From positions 55,025 to 119,024 of the forward strand of contig CAJYTK010000002.1 in NCBI GenBank assembly GCA_913777615.1: a stretch of DNA of 64,000 bases, given 5' to 3'. Position 1 is the stretch's first letter, and the number at the start of each line of letters is the position of its first letter. The notes beneath the pieces were generated by a model that was not told the origin of the DNA, made no database searches, and worked only from the letters and a program-made list of their open reading frames with translations. Positions 43,362 to 53,521 of the stretch are shown here, piece after piece. The position numbers were made by a program, and so were the translations under genes. Origin of the DNA: an uncultured Agrobacterium sp. Lineage in GTDB: Bacteria; Pseudomonadota; Alphaproteobacteria; Rhizobiales; Rhizobiaceae.

Positions 43362-44378
43362 ATGGTCGACCCATCCTCACCACTCCTGAGCCCTTTCGAC
43401 GCTGGTTTTGACCTGCTGAAAGAGGCCGTCGATGCGGGCCGTATTCCGGGCGGCGTCTTCGGCATGATCGACCATAACGGCCACCGCCTGACAAGGGCGA
43501 TCGGCCATGCGCAAAAGGTCGGTGGCGAACGTCCGATGACGCTCGATACCTGGTTCGACCTTGCCTCTTTGACCAAGGTCATCTTCACCACCCGCAAGAT
43601 CCTCGAACTGGCCGTCGCCGGCATCATCGATCTCGACAGCCCCATCACCACGCTCATTCCCGATTTCCGCCAATACGCGCCCGATTGCTGGGAACGAAAG
43701 GTCACCTTCCGCCAGTGCCTGGGCCATCAGACACCGTTTCCGGCGGTCGAACCGATCTACACCTATGGCGACGATCCGGATCGCCTGCGCGCCTTCGTCC
43801 TTCAGCGCGAATGGCGCGATAGTGAGCCCGCCTATTCGGACATAAATTACATCCTACTCGGCATCGCTCTGGAACGGCTGACGGGCCAGCGCATCCGCGA
43901 GATGGATGCCGGGCCTGGCTTTGCCTTTCACGGCGACCCCGCACAAACCGCCGCCACTGAGTTCTGCGCCTGGCGCAACCGGATGATCTGCGGCGAGGTG
44001 CATGACGAGAATTGTTACGCGCTGCAAGGCTCTGGCCATGCCGGTCTGTTCGGCACGGTGGACGCTGTTCTCGACTATGCAAAATCGCTGTTGGACGGTA
44101 ATAAAGCTGGCGATCCCGTCGTCCAGCTGATGCGGCAACCGCTTTCGGCAAAGCGCACCCATGGCTGGGAACGCCCCTATGATGGCTGGTCGGGTGGTGC
44201 GCTTTGCAATGACAGCGTCATCGGCCATACCGGCTTTACCGGCACCGGGCTCTGGGTCGATTTCGACAGGGGCGACGCCTGGACCCTTCTTACCAACCGG
44301 GTGCATCCAAGCAGACATGTCGACAGCGGTATTTTTGCCCTGCGGGCTGCCATCGGCGATATGATCAACACGCATTGA
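43362..44378 (+). CDS. Serine hydrolase of the class C beta-lactamase/penicillin-binding family
   Basis: 338 residues. Active-site SxxK is SLTK (near 69-72, [10 protein letters not shown]), the Tyr motif is YSD rather than YxN (near 156), and the third motif is HTG (HTGFTGTG, near 288). There is no signal peptide, so it acts in the cytoplasm, unlike true penicillin-binding proteins. It lies between the importer and anmK; a cytoplasmic hydrolase of imported muropeptides or of their amide links would fit, but the substrate is inferred. Confidence 0.85.
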   Translation: MVDPSSPLLSPFDAGFDLLKEAVDAGRIPGGVFGMIDHNGHRLTRAIGHAQKVGGERPMTLDTWFDLASLTKVIFTTRKILELAVAGIIDLDSPITTLIPDFRQYAPDCWERKVTFRQCLGHQTPFPAVEPIYTYGDDPDRLRAFVLQREWRDSEPAYSDINYILLGIALERLTGQRIREMDAGPGFAFHGDPAQTAATEFCAWRNRMICGEVHDENCYALQGSGHAGLFGTVDAVLDYAKSLLDGNKAGDPVVQLMRQPLSAKRTHGWERPYDGWSGGALCNDSVIGHTGFTGTGLWVDFDRGDAWTLLTNRVHPSRHVDSGIFALRAAIGDMINTH

Positions 44379-44389
44379 GGAGAGACGAC

Positions 44390-45505
44390 ATGGAACCGAT
44401 CTGGGCCGTTGGCTTGATGACAGGAACCGTTCTGGACGGAAACATCGATGTCGCGCTTCTGAAAACCGATGGAGAGCGTGTCGAGCGCTTCGGTGCCTTT
44501 ACGCTGGCGCCTTACGACCAGTCCGTCCGCGAGCTTCTGGAGCAAACGCTGGCTGAAGCGCGCAAATGGAATTTCGACGGCCCGGAGCCGGAGATCTTCG
44601 GTCGAGCCGAGGAAGCGCTGACCCGCGCCCAGTCCGCAGCCGTTGCCAATCTCGTGGCAGAAGCCGGGCTTTCCCTAGCCGATATCGGCGTCGTCGGTTT
44701 TCACGGCCAAACGGTGCTGCACCGCGCGCCGCAGCCTGGGCGCCTCGGCGCCACCCGTCAACTGGGTGACGGGGAATTGATGGCAAAGCTTCTCGGCACC
44801 AAGGTGGCTTATGATTTCCGCAGCGCAGACGTTCGCGCCGGTGGCCAAGGCGCACCGCTTGCCGCCGCCTACCACTCGGCACTGCTGAAAGGCGTTGCAC
44901 AGGATGGGAAGGCCGCGATCCTCAATCTCGGTGGCGTTGCCAACGTCACCTGGAGCGATGGCAAAGGCCATGTGGTCGCTTTCGATACCGGCCCTGCCAA
45001 TGCGCCGATCAATGACTGGATCAAGCAGCATGGACGTGGCGATATGGACCGTGACGGCCTGATCGCTGCATCGGGCCAAGTCAACGAAGAGCGCCTCTCA
45101 AAGCTTCTACAGCATCCCTATCTCACTGCAAAATTCCCGAAATCGCTGGATCGCTTCGACTTCGGCGCGAGCATGGCCGACGGCCTCTCGCTGGAAGATG
45201 GCGCGGCGATGCTGACGGCCTTCACCGCCTCTGCCGTCGGCAAGGCGCTCGATCTCCTTCCGCAGCGGCCGGAACGGCTGTTCGTCAGCGGTGGCGGGCG
45301 CCACAACCCGACGTTGATGAGGATGCTGGCGGAGCGCGCCCGTGTGGACGCACAACCTGCCGAAACGCTGGGCTGGCGGGGCGATGCTGTCGAAGCGGAA
45401 TGCTTCGCCTTTCTGGCGGTACGGGTGCTGCGCAACATGCCGATCAGCTTCCCGACGACCACGGGGGCGCCCGAGCCGATGACCGGCGGGCGACTGGCCG
45501 CCTGA
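44390..45505 (+). CDS. anmK: Anhydro-N-acetylmuramic acid kinase
   Basis: 371 residues from ATG 44390 (GAGGAGAG upstream). Opens and phosphorylates 1,6-anhydroMurNAc to MurNAc 6-phosphate, the substrate of MurQ encoded in the same locus. Family motifs: [18 protein letters not shown] (residues 8-25, Thr/Val for the usual Ser/Ser), [10 protein letters not shown] (near 100), [12 protein letters not shown] (near 199-210), and the C-terminal [12 protein letters not shown]. With murQ it completes recycling of anhydro-muramic acid. Confidence 0.95.
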   Translation: MEPIWAVGLMTGTVLDGNIDVALLKTDGERVERFGAFTLAPYDQSVRELLEQTLAEARKWNFDGPEPEIFGRAEEALTRAQSAAVANLVAEAGLSLADIGVVGFHGQTVLHRAPQPGRLGATRQLGDGELMAKLLGTKVAYDFRSADVRAGGQGAPLAAAYHSALLKGVAQDGKAAILNLGGVANVTWSDGKGHVVAFDTGPANAPINDWIKQHGRGDMDRDGLIAASGQVNEERLSKLLQHPYLTAKFPKSLDRFDFGASMADGLSLEDGAAMLTAFTASAVGKALDLLPQRPERLFVSGGGRHNPTLMRMLAERARVDAQPAETLGWRGDAVEAECFAFLAVRVLRNMPISFPTTTGAPEPMTGGRLAA

Positions 45506-45508
45506 GTA

Positions 45509-45524
45509 AGCTTCATTCGAAGCT
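45509..45524. terminator. Small hairpin between convergent genes
   Basis: AGCTTC-ATTC-GAAGCT, six base pairs, two bases from the stop of the convergent GNAT gene. On the plus strand GCTTTTTC follows 10 bases on. Weak but well placed as a bidirectional terminator. Confidence 0.45.
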
Positions 45525-45526
45525 GA

Positions 45527-45958
45527 TCAAAGCCGCTTTTTCAAAAACTTCCGGGTGCGCCCGATGGGAAAATCCGGAAGTTCTCCGAACACCTCATAAC
45601 CATGACGGGTGTAGGCCTTTTCCGCCACCGGGTTGAAGGTATCGATCCAGGCGGAATGACAACCACGCGCCTGCGCCTCCTCTTCCGCCGCCACCAACAT
45701 GCGGCCCGCCATCTGCTGGCCGCGAAGGCTTTCGTCAACCCAGAGCCACTGCACATAAAGCCAGCCCCAAGCGGTGTATCCATTAATCCCGGCGAGCAAC
45801 GCGCCGTTCTCGCCACGAACGATGACGGCAAGCGGCACCCTGCCGGCCGGGCCAACATCGGCATCGTTGAACGCAGAAAGGTGAGCGCCAATTGCTGCGA
45901 TGTCTTCAGCCCTTGGACTATTGGTAACCGTCAGAGCAGGGATGACGCTGGTGCTCAC
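45527..45958 (-). CDS. GNAT-family N-acetyltransferase
   Basis: 143 residues. The acetyl-CoA loop is SLRGQQMAGRMLVAAEEEA (Q/RxxGxG/A type, about 82-100), followed by GCHSAWIDTFNPVAEKAYTRHGYEVFGEL, the usual GNAT C-terminal strand with the NxxAxxxYxxxGF pattern. Substrate unknown. It is convergent with anmK and adjacent to xseA but unlikely to be related to either. Confidence 0.88.
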   Translation of the reverse strand: MSTSVIPALTVTNSPRAEDIAAIGAHLSAFNDADVGPAGRVPLAVIVRGENGALLAGINGYTAWGWLYVQWLWVDESLRGQQMAGRMLVAAEEEAQARGCHSAWIDTFNPVAEKAYTRHGYEVFGELPDFPIGRTRKFLKKRL

Positions 45959-45994
45959 AACTCAATCTCCTGAAACAAAAGCGGATCGGCAGCT

Positions 45995-47596
45995 TTAAAA
46001 TAAACTACCTTGATTGCCGGGATCACCGGCGACTGGCTTGACCGGTTTCCTTCGCAGCTGGGCCGCTGCCACCTCGGTTGAACGCGGGGCATCTGCACCT
46101 GCAACGGCCGAAACCTCGCCGTCGGCAAATTCGACCGAAATTACCGCACCGGGCGTTACAGAGGCCGCGCGGGTGAGCGGCCGGTTTTCCTCATCTCGAA
46201 TGACGGCGTAGCCGCGTTTGAGGACATTCTTGTAAGACAGCGATTGCAGAATGCGCTCATGTGCCGCAAGCCCTGATCTGCTCTGTGCCATCCGGTGCAG
46301 AACGGCGGTATCGGCCCGCCGCACGGAAGCCAGCAACCGTTCTTTCTGCCGCTCGAGCTGGCCGGAGAGGCGCATTGGCAGGGCGCGCAGGGCAGAGTCC
46401 GATGACGACACCCGCGACTTTGCCTGCAAAAGGCGTCTTTCGACCAGAGCTTCCGCACGCTGCATACGCTCGTTGACCCGCTGCCTTTGCTGGCGCAATC
46501 CGTGCGTGAGAACATCGGGACGCAGACCGGATGAAGCACGCTCGAAGCTGCGACGCTTGTTCATCGTGTTGAGCTCAAGCCCTCTACCAAGTCCCGCAGA
46601 AACCTCGTCAAAACGGCGACGCGGAAGCGCCAGCAGCTGATCGAGCGAGGGAAGTGCGCGCACAAGCGCACGAAGTCCCTGGGCGCGATTGTCCATATGC
46701 CGGCGCGTGGAACCGGAGAGTCGCGCTGCCAGACCAGCCAGCTGGGCTTCAAGATCGGCCCGAACGGGAACGGCCATTTCCGCGGCTCCTGTTGGCGTTG
46801 GCGCGCGAACATCCGCCGCGTAATCGATCAAGGTCGTATCTGTCTCGTGACCGACCGCAGAAATCAGCGGAATGGCACTTTCCGCCGCAGCCCTCACCAC
46901 GATCTCGTCGTTAAAGCTCCATAGGTCCTCAAGGCTGCCGCCGCCACGCGCCACGATCAGCACATCGGGACGGGGAATGTCGCCGCCCTGCGACAAGGCA
47001 TTGAAGCCACGGATCGCATTTGCGACCTCCTCGCCAGAGCCATCTCCCTGGACCTTGACCGGCCAGACCAGGACATGAACAGGGAAACGGTCCGAAATAC
47101 GATGTAGAATATCGCGGATCACGGCGCCCGTCGGCGACGTCACCACGCCGATCACCTGCGGCATATAGGGCAAACGGCGTTTGCGTCCCTGATCGAACAG
47201 GCCTTCCGCCGCTAGCCGGCGACGACGCTCCTCGAGCAAAGCCATAAGCGCACCGGCACCAGCCGGCTCAAGACTTTCGATGACGATCTGATACTTGGAG
47301 GAACCCGGAAAGGTGGTGATCTTTCCCGTAGCGATCACTTCCATACCCTCTTCCGGGCGGAATTTTAGCTTCGAGAAGCTACCCTTCCAGATGACGGCGT
47401 CTATACGGGCGCGATCGTCCTTCAGCGAAAAATAGGCGTGACCGGAGGTATGTTGACCGCGATAGCCGGAAATTTCCCCTCGAACACGAACTTGATCGAA
47501 GGCGGTTTCCACTGTCCGTTTGATGGACCCGGAAAGCTCGGAAACTGAAAATTCGGTGAGGTTGCTGAGTGCGGGCTGACTGAAGATATCGCTCAT
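45995..47596 (-). CDS. xseA: Exodeoxyribonuclease VII large subunit
   Basis: 533 residues from ATG 47596 ([10 protein letters not shown]), the normal start by family comparison although no strong ribosome-binding site is visible. The OB-fold ([25 protein letters not shown], about 30-54) is followed by the nuclease core ([22 protein letters not shown] near 138-159; [21 protein letters not shown] near 200; [28 protein letters not shown] near 235) and a long helical C-terminus rich in Arg. It needs XseB, which is not in the window. Confidence 0.97.
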   Translation of the reverse strand: MSDIFSQPALSNLTEFSVSELSGSIKRTVETAFDQVRVRGEISGYRGQHTSGHAYFSLKDDRARIDAVIWKGSFSKLKFRPEEGMEVIATGKITTFPGSSKYQIVIESLEPAGAGALMALLEERRRRLAAEGLFDQGRKRRLPYMPQVIGVVTSPTGAVIRDILHRISDRFPVHVLVWPVKVQGDGSGEEVANAIRGFNALSQGGDIPRPDVLIVARGGGSLEDLWSFNDEIVVRAAAESAIPLISAVGHETDTTLIDYAADVRAPTPTGAAEMAVPVRADLEAQLAGLAARLSGSTRRHMDNRAQGLRALVRALPSLDQLLALPRRRFDEVSAGLGRGLELNTMNKRRSFERASSGLRPDVLTHGLRQQRQRVNERMQRAEALVERRLLQAKSRVSSSDSALRALPMRLSGQLERQKERLLASVRRADTAVLHRMAQSRSGLAAHERILQSLSYKNVLKRGYAVIRDEENRPLTRAASVTPGAVISVEFADGEVSAVAGADAPRSTEVAAAQLRRKPVKPVAGDPGNQGSLF

Positions 47597-47751
47597 GCCG
47601 CATGGTAACCGATGCCCTACGATTCGCAAACCGTAACATTTTCGGGATAATTCGATTAAAACTTTCACACAACTGTAACACTGTGCTAGCCTCCAGAACT
47701 GAAAGTGCATGCCTTGGAGGAGACATCGCGGACTTTTGAGGAGAAGTTGCC

Positions 47752-47997
47752 ATGTCTTATCGCTTTGGGAGGAGCGGCATCATGGAATTTATTTTAGGAA
47801 TTGGCCTCGGCTTAACCGCTTCGGCAACACGTTCTACTCTCGCGATCGCGCTTGTTGGTATTCTTATCATCGCTGTTTTTGCCTATGCCGCCCTGATGGC
47901 TGCGCCTGGCGTTTCTATTCTCGGGCTACTTGCAACGTTGGCCGGATTGAATGCTGGCGTGGCCGCCGCCTTTTTTGGGGTGTTGGCGCTTCGCTGA
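47752..47997 (+). CDS. Small hydrophobic protein, two membrane segments
   Basis: 81 residues with two hydrophobic stretches (about 25-45, [16 protein letters not shown], and about 52-78). Both ATG 47752 (GAGGAG upstream) and ATG 47782 (GGGAGGAG upstream, giving [10 protein letters not shown]) have good ribosome-binding sites; the shorter form is the more likely membrane protein start. It is divergent from xseA. Function unknown. Confidence 0.5.
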   Translation: MSYRFGRSGIMEFILGIGLGLTASATRSTLAIALVGILIIAVFAYAALMAAPGVSILGLLATLAGLNAGVAAAFFGVLALR

Positions 47998-48059
47998 GAC
48001 ACGGCTGACAACAACACGCGATCGATCTATAAGGATGCCGATCATCAGCAAGGTGCGGC

Positions 48060-48425
48060 GTGGAACTCGGTCGTCTTCTTCTTCTGCAGGTATTCTGCGC
48101 GGCACTTGATGCTGGCACCACTTGGCTGTTGTGGTCCCGCATCGACATCTCCGTGGTCCTTGCCAGGATAGCAGGTGCCTGTCTTGCTGCTATCCTGATT
48201 GTGCTTTTCTGCCGCAGAGCGCCGGAGTTCCGCGGTATCGGACGCTTTCTCGCGACCAGTATCAGCTTAACATGTCTGCTCGTGAGTTATGGCATATTTG
48301 CACTTCTGATGCTCCGCAACCCCGTTTTGCAATGGCCGCTGGCCTTCGCAGCAGCGAGTGGCGCGTCACTCCTGTTATCGTGGATCGGATACTGGCGCGC
48401 GCGTCAGGGTCGTGTCCGCGGCTAA
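48060..48425 (+). CDS. Small integral membrane protein, unknown function
   Basis: 121 residues from GTG 48060 (AAGGTG ten bases before). Four hydrophobic segments (about 5-25, 30-50, 62-84, 90-112) separated by basic loops (CRRAPEFRGIGR, WRARQGRVRG) make a typical four-helix membrane protein with basic cytoplasmic ends. It follows the small hydrophobic gene by 62 bases. No family recognised. Confidence 0.5.
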   Translation: MELGRLLLLQVFCAALDAGTTWLLWSRIDISVVLARIAGACLAAILIVLFCRRAPEFRGIGRFLATSISLTCLLVSYGIFALLMLRNPVLQWPLAFAAASGASLLLSWIGYWRARQGRVRG

Positions 48426-48668
48426 CCATGTCGCGATCTTTCGCATTGCCTGATACGTATCGGATCAAAAACCGAGCTCCTTTCTCACACATCGATATCT
48501 AAATTCAGCCCCCAGTTTTGCGAGGACCATGATTCAAAGAATGCGTCCTGATCGGCTGAGAGTCCCGCCAAGATGGCCAGATATGTCCTCCTTTCGTCTT
48601 GGATGGGAGTTTCTTCCTTTTTTCTGAGGCAATAAGTTTGCATCCATTCGACAACTGGAGATACAAAA
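48426..48668. other. Non-coding gap
   Basis: 243 bases between the membrane protein and the isochorismatase gene. No gene is seen. It ends with CTGGAG nine bases before the TTG start of the next gene. Confidence 0.5.
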
Positions 48669-49226
48669 TTGTCCGCTTCTATCGCTCTGATCGTTATCGA
48701 TGTGCAGGAATCCTTCCGGCATATGCCCTATTTTGAAGACACCGGACTGGCGCGATACCTCTCTGCCCAGCAGGCTTTGATCGATGAGGCCGAGGCAAAA
48801 GGCGTTCCCGTCGTCCAGATTTTTCACGTCGATGGAGACAAAGCCTTTTCAGCCGATAGCGGCTTGATTCGTCCATTGGAAGGATTGCGCATCCAGCCTA
48901 GCGTCACATTCATAAAGCACCGCCATTCCGCCTTCGTGGGGACAGGACTGGAAGTCTGGCTGACGCAGCATGGCATCAATCACCTCATCATCTCCGGCAT
49001 CCGCACCGAGCAATGCTGCGAAACCACCGCTCGCCATGCGTCAGATCTGGGTTATAAGGTCGATTACGTTACAGAAGCGACCCTCACCTTCCCTATGACA
49101 CACGCCTCGGGCGACGTCTTCTCACCTGCCGACATTGCCAAGCGCACCGAACTCGTATTGGCGGGACGATTTGCTCGTATCGCGACAGTGTCAGACGTCC
49201 TTGAAAGCCTCCAGCAACGGGCCTGA
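48669..49226 (+). CDS. Isochorismatase-family cysteine hydrolase
   Basis: 185 residues, nicotinamidase/isochorismatase fold. Catalytic triad residues are Asp in IVIDVQESF (about 10), Lys in FIKHRHSAF (about 83) and Cys in GIRTEQCCETTARHA (about 118), with the cis-peptide motif ahead of the Cys. The TTG start at 48669 is supported by CTGGAG. It is followed by a GlxA-type regulator, a pairing common in genomes. Substrate unknown (amide or carbamate). Confidence 0.9.
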   Translation: MSASIALIVIDVQESFRHMPYFEDTGLARYLSAQQALIDEAEAKGVPVVQIFHVDGDKAFSADSGLIRPLEGLRIQPSVTFIKHRHSAFVGTGLEVWLTQHGINHLIISGIRTEQCCETTARHASDLGYKVDYVTEATLTFPMTHASGDVFSPADIAKRTELVLAGRFARIATVSDVLESLQQRA

Positions 49227-49328
49227 AACAGAACCGATTGTCACAAAAGCACGATACGTAGATTCGAAAAGATAGAGCAGCCTTTGAGCGTCCAATCGAC
49301 CTCAGGCTGCTCTAAGAAAGGCCGCCTG

Positions 49329-50321
49329 ATGAATTCGATACCCGGCAACGATTCACAAGTGATACCTGTGTTCGTGGTCATTCCGCCGCAGACACTCTTG
49401 CTGGATGTTGCCGGGCCTCTGGAAGTACTGCGCTATGCCAATGAGCAACAGGAGCAGATCCGCTTCGATTGCCATTATGTCGCCGCTCAGACGAACCAGA
49501 CGACCACCATCGGTCTCGGCCTCTGCGGCCTGGAGGCATTACCCGAATCACTTCCGTCAGACGCGATGATCCTCGTCTCGGGCAGCTCGTTTGCATCCCC
49601 TCGCCAGCAGGAAAATGCCCAAGAACGGAAAATTCTGTCCGATTGGCTGCGCCGGACCGCGCGCAGCGATACCACCATCGTCAGCATCTGTTCCGGCGCG
49701 TTAATTGCAGCAGAGGCCGGTTTGTTCGATGGATACCAGTGTACGACCCATGCGGACTGTATCGCGGATCTCAGACGCATCGCTCCCCTTGCGAAGGTGC
49801 AGGAAAATCGGTTGTTTGTGGAGGATGGGCGACGTGTCTCGAGTGCTGGTATTTCCACCGGCATCGACCTTACTCTTCACCTTGTTGCAAAGCTGGTTTC
49901 CCCCGGGATCGCCGCCCGCATCGCGCAGATCATGGTCGTTTATTTGCGCCGCACGGCAAATGACCCGCAGATCTCGCCCTGGCTTTCCGGGCGCAACCAT
50001 ATTCACCCGTCCATTCACCGTGCGCAGGACGCTATCGTCGCTAATCCCGCTTTGGACTGGACCCTATCCCGACTGGCGGACTACGCCAACCTCAGCGCTC
50101 GGCATCTGTCCCGTCTGTTTCGCGAATATACGGGCGTGAGCGTGGTGGATTACGTCAATCTGATCCGGGTCAACTTGGCGAAAGACATGATCTCCCACTC
50201 ACGGCTCGATCTGGAGACCGTTGCGGAACGCTCTGGATTTGCCTCTGCGCGCCATCTGCGCCGCATATGGATGCAGCATTTTGAAAGACCGCCAAGCGCA
50301 TTTCGAAACCACTCTCCGTGA
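49329..50321 (+). CDS. GlxA-type AraC regulator with DJ-1/PfpI domain
   Basis: About 330 residues from ATG 49329 (AAGAAAGG upstream; 49284 is a weaker alternative). N-terminal amidotransferase-like DJ-1/PfpI domain (about 10-180; nucleophile-elbow Cys in VSICSGALIAAEAGLFDG), C-terminal AraC HTH pair (about 220-325; LSRLADYANLSARHLSRLFREYTGVS). Such proteins sense small metabolites and activate neighbouring genes. The isochorismatase-type gene 102 bases upstream is a likely target. Confidence 0.92.
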   Translation: MNSIPGNDSQVIPVFVVIPPQTLLLDVAGPLEVLRYANEQQEQIRFDCHYVAAQTNQTTTIGLGLCGLEALPESLPSDAMILVSGSSFASPRQQENAQERKILSDWLRRTARSDTTIVSICSGALIAAEAGLFDGYQCTTHADCIADLRRIAPLAKVQENRLFVEDGRRVSSAGISTGIDLTLHLVAKLVSPGIAARIAQIMVVYLRRTANDPQISPWLSGRNHIHPSIHRAQDAIVANPALDWTLSRLADYANLSARHLSRLFREYTGVSVVDYVNLIRVNLAKDMISHSRLDLETVAERSGFASARHLRRIWMQHFERPPSAFRNHSP

Positions 50322-50429
50322 CGGGCGTTTGCTTCGATTGCGAGATGCTTTGATCACGGAAATTCAATAGTCATCCGGACAATGCAGCGCTAAATCATCG
50401 GTACGAGAAAGACTAAAAGGAGCATATCC

Positions 50430-51386
50430 ATGCAGAACCGCACGCTCGGCCGCACCGGCCTGTCCATCGCCCCAATCGTTTTTGGTGGCAATGTCTTCGG
50501 CTGGACCGCGGATGAGAAAACGTCATTTCAGCTTCTGGATTCTTTCTTCGATTCCGGTTTCAACGCCATCGATACGGCAGATGTCTATTCGGCATGGGTA
50601 CCAGGGCATGAGGGCGGCGAGTCCGAGACAATCATCGGAAAGTGGTTGAAACATAGCGCCGTCAAGCGCGAGGATGCCATCATCATCACCAAAGTTGGCT
50701 TCGATAATAATGAGCGCAAGACGGGTCTCAGCGCCAAATGGATCGCCGAAGCGGTGGAGAACTCGTTGCGCCGTCTCCAGACCGACCACATCGATCTTTA
50801 TCTCGCTCATAAGCCGGATGATGCGGTACCTCTCGAAGAAACACTCGGAGCCTTCGCTCGATTGAAGGAAGAGGGAAAGGTCAGAGCGATCGGCTGCTCC
50901 AACTACAACGCCGACCAGCTTCAGGCTTCACTCGAGGTGGCAGCGCAGACGGGACTTGGACGCTTCGACGTTCTTCAACCGGAATACAATCTTTACACCC
51001 GCTCCAAATTCGAGGGGCCGCTTGCCGAGCTTTGCACCAAGGAAGAGATCGGCGTCATCAACTACTACAGTCTCGCGGCGGGCTTCCTGACTGGCAAGTA
51101 TCGGACGAAGGCCGATACCGAAGGCGTGGCTCGATCCTACCGCGTTGGCAATTATCTCGACCCGCGCGGCCTTGCCATTCTTGGGGCAATGGATACCATC
51201 TCGGCGGAAACGGGTGCCCGGCACGCGGATATCGCTCTTGCGTGGCTGCTCGCAAAGAAATCCGTAACCGCACCGATTGCGAGCGCGACCAGCCTTTCAC
51301 AGCTTGAGAGTTTCAAACGTGCTATCGACCTGACGCTGAGCGACGAGATGATGCAACTCCTCGACGACGCGGGTGCGGGCGAATGA
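50430..51386 (+). CDS. Aldo/keto reductase
   Basis: 318 residues. The (beta/alpha)8 barrel has DTADVYSAWVPGHEGGESE (catalytic Asp and Tyr near 51-57), Lys in IIITKVGFD (near 88), and LYLAHKPDDAVPLEETLGA with the His near 125. AAAGGAG before ATG 50430. Uses NADPH to reduce aldehydes or ketones; specific substrate unknown. It overlaps the next gene by four bases. Confidence 0.93.
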   Translation: MQNRTLGRTGLSIAPIVFGGNVFGWTADEKTSFQLLDSFFDSGFNAIDTADVYSAWVPGHEGGESETIIGKWLKHSAVKREDAIIITKVGFDNNERKTGLSAKWIAEAVENSLRRLQTDHIDLYLAHKPDDAVPLEETLGAFARLKEEGKVRAIGCSNYNADQLQASLEVAAQTGLGRFDVLQPEYNLYTRSKFEGPLAELCTKEEIGVINYYSLAAGFLTGKYRTKADTEGVARSYRVGNYLDPRGLAILGAMDTISAETGARHADIALAWLLAKKSVTAPIASATSLSQLESFKRAIDLTLSDEMMQLLDDAGAGE

Positions 51387-51838
51387 CAGCGGCTGGGGCG
51401 CTCACCATCAGGGCTGCGACGACCGGCGACCGTGACGCTTGGTTGCCCCTGTGGAGCGCCTACCTCGCTTTCTATAAGGTCGATCTGCCAGCCGACGTGA
51501 CCGAACGAACCTGGGAAAGGGTTGTGGACCCGGCATCGCGCCTTTCCATGCGCCTTGCGGTTCTGCAGGACAGGCCGGTCGGCTTCGCCATTCATCATTT
51601 CCACGAATCCACCTGGACGAAGACGCCAGACTGTTATCTTGAAGACCTGTTCATCGACGAGGAGATCCGCGGCAAAGGTATCGGGCGCGCCTTGATCGAT
51701 GATCTGATCGGCATCTGCCGGGACAACGGATGGTCCAGACTTTACTGGCATACAGATGACGGCAATCAGCGCGCGCGTGCGCTCTATGACAGCTATAGCA
51801 AGAGCGACGGCCATGTCCGCTACCGGCTCAAAATCTAA
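51383..51838 (+). CDS. GNAT-family N-acetyltransferase
   Basis: 151 residues; ATG overlaps the aldo/keto reductase stop (ATGA), so the two are co-translated. The acetyl-CoA motif is DLFIDEEIRGKGIGRALIDDL (R-G-K-G-I-G, about 89-109), with SRLYWHTDDGNQRARALYDSY as the C-terminal strand and the tyrosine. Substrate unknown. Confidence 0.92.
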   Translation: MTAAGALTIRAATTGDRDAWLPLWSAYLAFYKVDLPADVTERTWERVVDPASRLSMRLAVLQDRPVGFAIHHFHESTWTKTPDCYLEDLFIDEEIRGKGIGRALIDDLIGICRDNGWSRLYWHTDDGNQRARALYDSYSKSDGHVRYRLKI

Positions 51839-51849
51839 AGCATGGTCCA

Positions 51850-51874
51850 CGCAAAACTGTGCGAAGGTTTTGCG
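51850..51874. repeat. Rhizobial-type palindromic intergenic element
   Basis: CGCAAAAC-TGTGCGAAG-GTTTTGCG, eight-base-pair stem, preceded by CTAAAGCATGGTCCACG and followed by AAAAGATGCGAC. This matches the general form of palindromic repeats scattered between genes in rhizobia (AAAGCATG...GCAAAA...TTTTGCG). It lies right after the GNAT stop. Copy number elsewhere cannot be tested here. Confidence 0.5.
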
Positions 51875-52018
51875 ATCAAAAGATGCGACAAAATGAGGGA
51901 CTCAAGCGTCGGGAGTGGATGTGGAAGATACCCGACATTTTAGAGACTATTGCGCAAGCCTGCCGAGCAGATTTGCGCGGATCTTGGCCAACGCGCCCTG
52001 CATGCATCTACTGACCGG

Positions 52019-53521
52019 TCAATTGTCCTGCTGGAATGTAACCAGATCTGCCTCGACATTGCAGATGAGACCGGTCGGTTCATAGAGAACAGTAACCTTG
52101 CTGCAGGACGCACCGGAAATACCGGCTTTGATCAGGCGTGACCCAGCCCCCACACGCTCCGGCGCGCTTACTGGCGGACCGCTTTTTTCTTCCCAACGAA
52201 ACTCGAAGAACTCTCGATCGCGAGGAATGACACGCCACGAAATCTCGATGGTGCCATCGCTCGATGAAAGAGCACCATATTTCACCGCGTTGGTAGCCAG
52301 TTCATGCAGAATGAGCGAGAGAGACAAGGCCGGACGCGAACCCACCTGAATGTCCGGTCCTCTCACCACGAAGCGTGGCTCATTCGGATCATCATGCACC
52401 GCCAGCATCTGACCGACGAGATTGCGCACTGTAGAGGAGCCGAGGCCACCCTGAATCACGGTGTCATGAGCACGGCTTAAGATATTGATGCGCTCGGCGA
52501 GCGTCTGGCGCGCTATATTCACATCGGGGGCCGAACGTAGCGTCTGAGACGCGATGGCCTGCACCATGGCCAGCTGGTTCTTGAGACGATGCCCAAGCTC
52601 ATGCGCCACCATCTCCTTGTGGCGCTCTTCCGCAAGACGCTCGGTCACATCCTGCGCTTGAACAAGGATACCGGAAATCATGCCCGTGGGATCGCGCATC
52701 GGCTGATAGACGAGGTCGATCAACCTGTTCTGTTTCTCACCGGCAGGTCCACGATTGAGTTCGATCGGCTGCCCCCTCGCAACAAAAGGCTCCCCGGTTC
52801 TGTAGACTTCGTCTATCTTCTCGATATGGCCTTGGCGCACCACCTCCGGAAGCGCCTCGGCAAGTGGTCTTCCAATAATATCGCGACCAGCGCCGATGAT
52901 CGAATAACACTCCTCATTGGCAAATTCGAAAACGTGGCCGGGACCGACAAGCGTGGCAATCCCGCCCGGCGAAAGCTGGAACACCTGCCGCAAGCGCTCC
53001 TGCTGCAGCTTCTGTTCGCGCCGCATCAAAACCTCGCCGGTAATTTCGGAGCAGGCACAGAACATCCCGAGCACTTCGCCAGAATGGTTACGCACGGGCG
53101 TGTACGAGAACGAAAAATGCGTTTCTTCCGGATATCCCTTGCGATGCATGGTAAATTCGATGTCATCCATCGAGGTGCCCTGGCCCGCATAGGCAGCGCT
53201 GATGATGGGCTCGACCTTATCCCAGATATCGAACCAGAGTTCCTTGAAGGATCGGCCAAACGCCTGAGGATGCCGATTGCCGCACATAAGCGCGTAACCG
53301 TCATTATAAAGAGTGGTTTGCTGCGGCCCCCAAACGATCAGCATCGGCTGCAAAGAGCCAAGCATGACGCTGACGAGAACTTTCAGCTCTACCGGCCAGT
53401 CGTCCTTGCACCCGAGAGGGCTCGCGCCCCAGTCAAAATCACGAAAAATCCGTCCGCATTCGCCCCCACTCACATAGTGCAAAGAAATCCCCTCGGAATA
53501 AGCTCGGCGAAACGTCGCCAT
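52019..53521 (-). CDS. PAS-containing HWE-type sensor histidine kinase
   Basis: 501 residues from ATG 53521 (MATFRRAYSEG). No membrane segments, so a cytoplasmic sensor. Two or three PAS repeats (about 35-290; for example FSFSYTPVRNHSGEVLGMFCACSEITGEV) precede an HWE kinase core. The H-box is VAHELGHRLKNQLAMVQAIA with His307, the N-box is LHELATNAVKYGAL, and the WEEKSGPPV segment holds the Trp-Glu of the HWE name. No receiver domain is attached, so the response regulator is elsewhere. PAS-HWE kinases often sense light or redox. Confidence 0.92.
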   Translation of the reverse strand: MATFRRAYSEGISLHYVSGGECGRIFRDFDWGASPLGCKDDWPVELKVLVSVMLGSLQPMLIVWGPQQTTLYNDGYALMCGNRHPQAFGRSFKELWFDIWDKVEPIISAAYAGQGTSMDDIEFTMHRKGYPEETHFSFSYTPVRNHSGEVLGMFCACSEITGEVLMRREQKLQQERLRQVFQLSPGGIATLVGPGHVFEFANEECYSIIGAGRDIIGRPLAEALPEVVRQGHIEKIDEVYRTGEPFVARGQPIELNRGPAGEKQNRLIDLVYQPMRDPTGMISGILVQAQDVTERLAEERHKEMVAHELGHRLKNQLAMVQAIASQTLRSAPDVNIARQTLAERINILSRAHDTVIQGGLGSSTVRNLVGQMLAVHDDPNEPRFVVRGPDIQVGSRPALSLSLILHELATNAVKYGALSSSDGTIEISWRVIPRDREFFEFRWEEKSGPPVSAPERVGAGSRLIKAGISGASCSKVTVLYEPTGLICNVEADLVTFQQDN

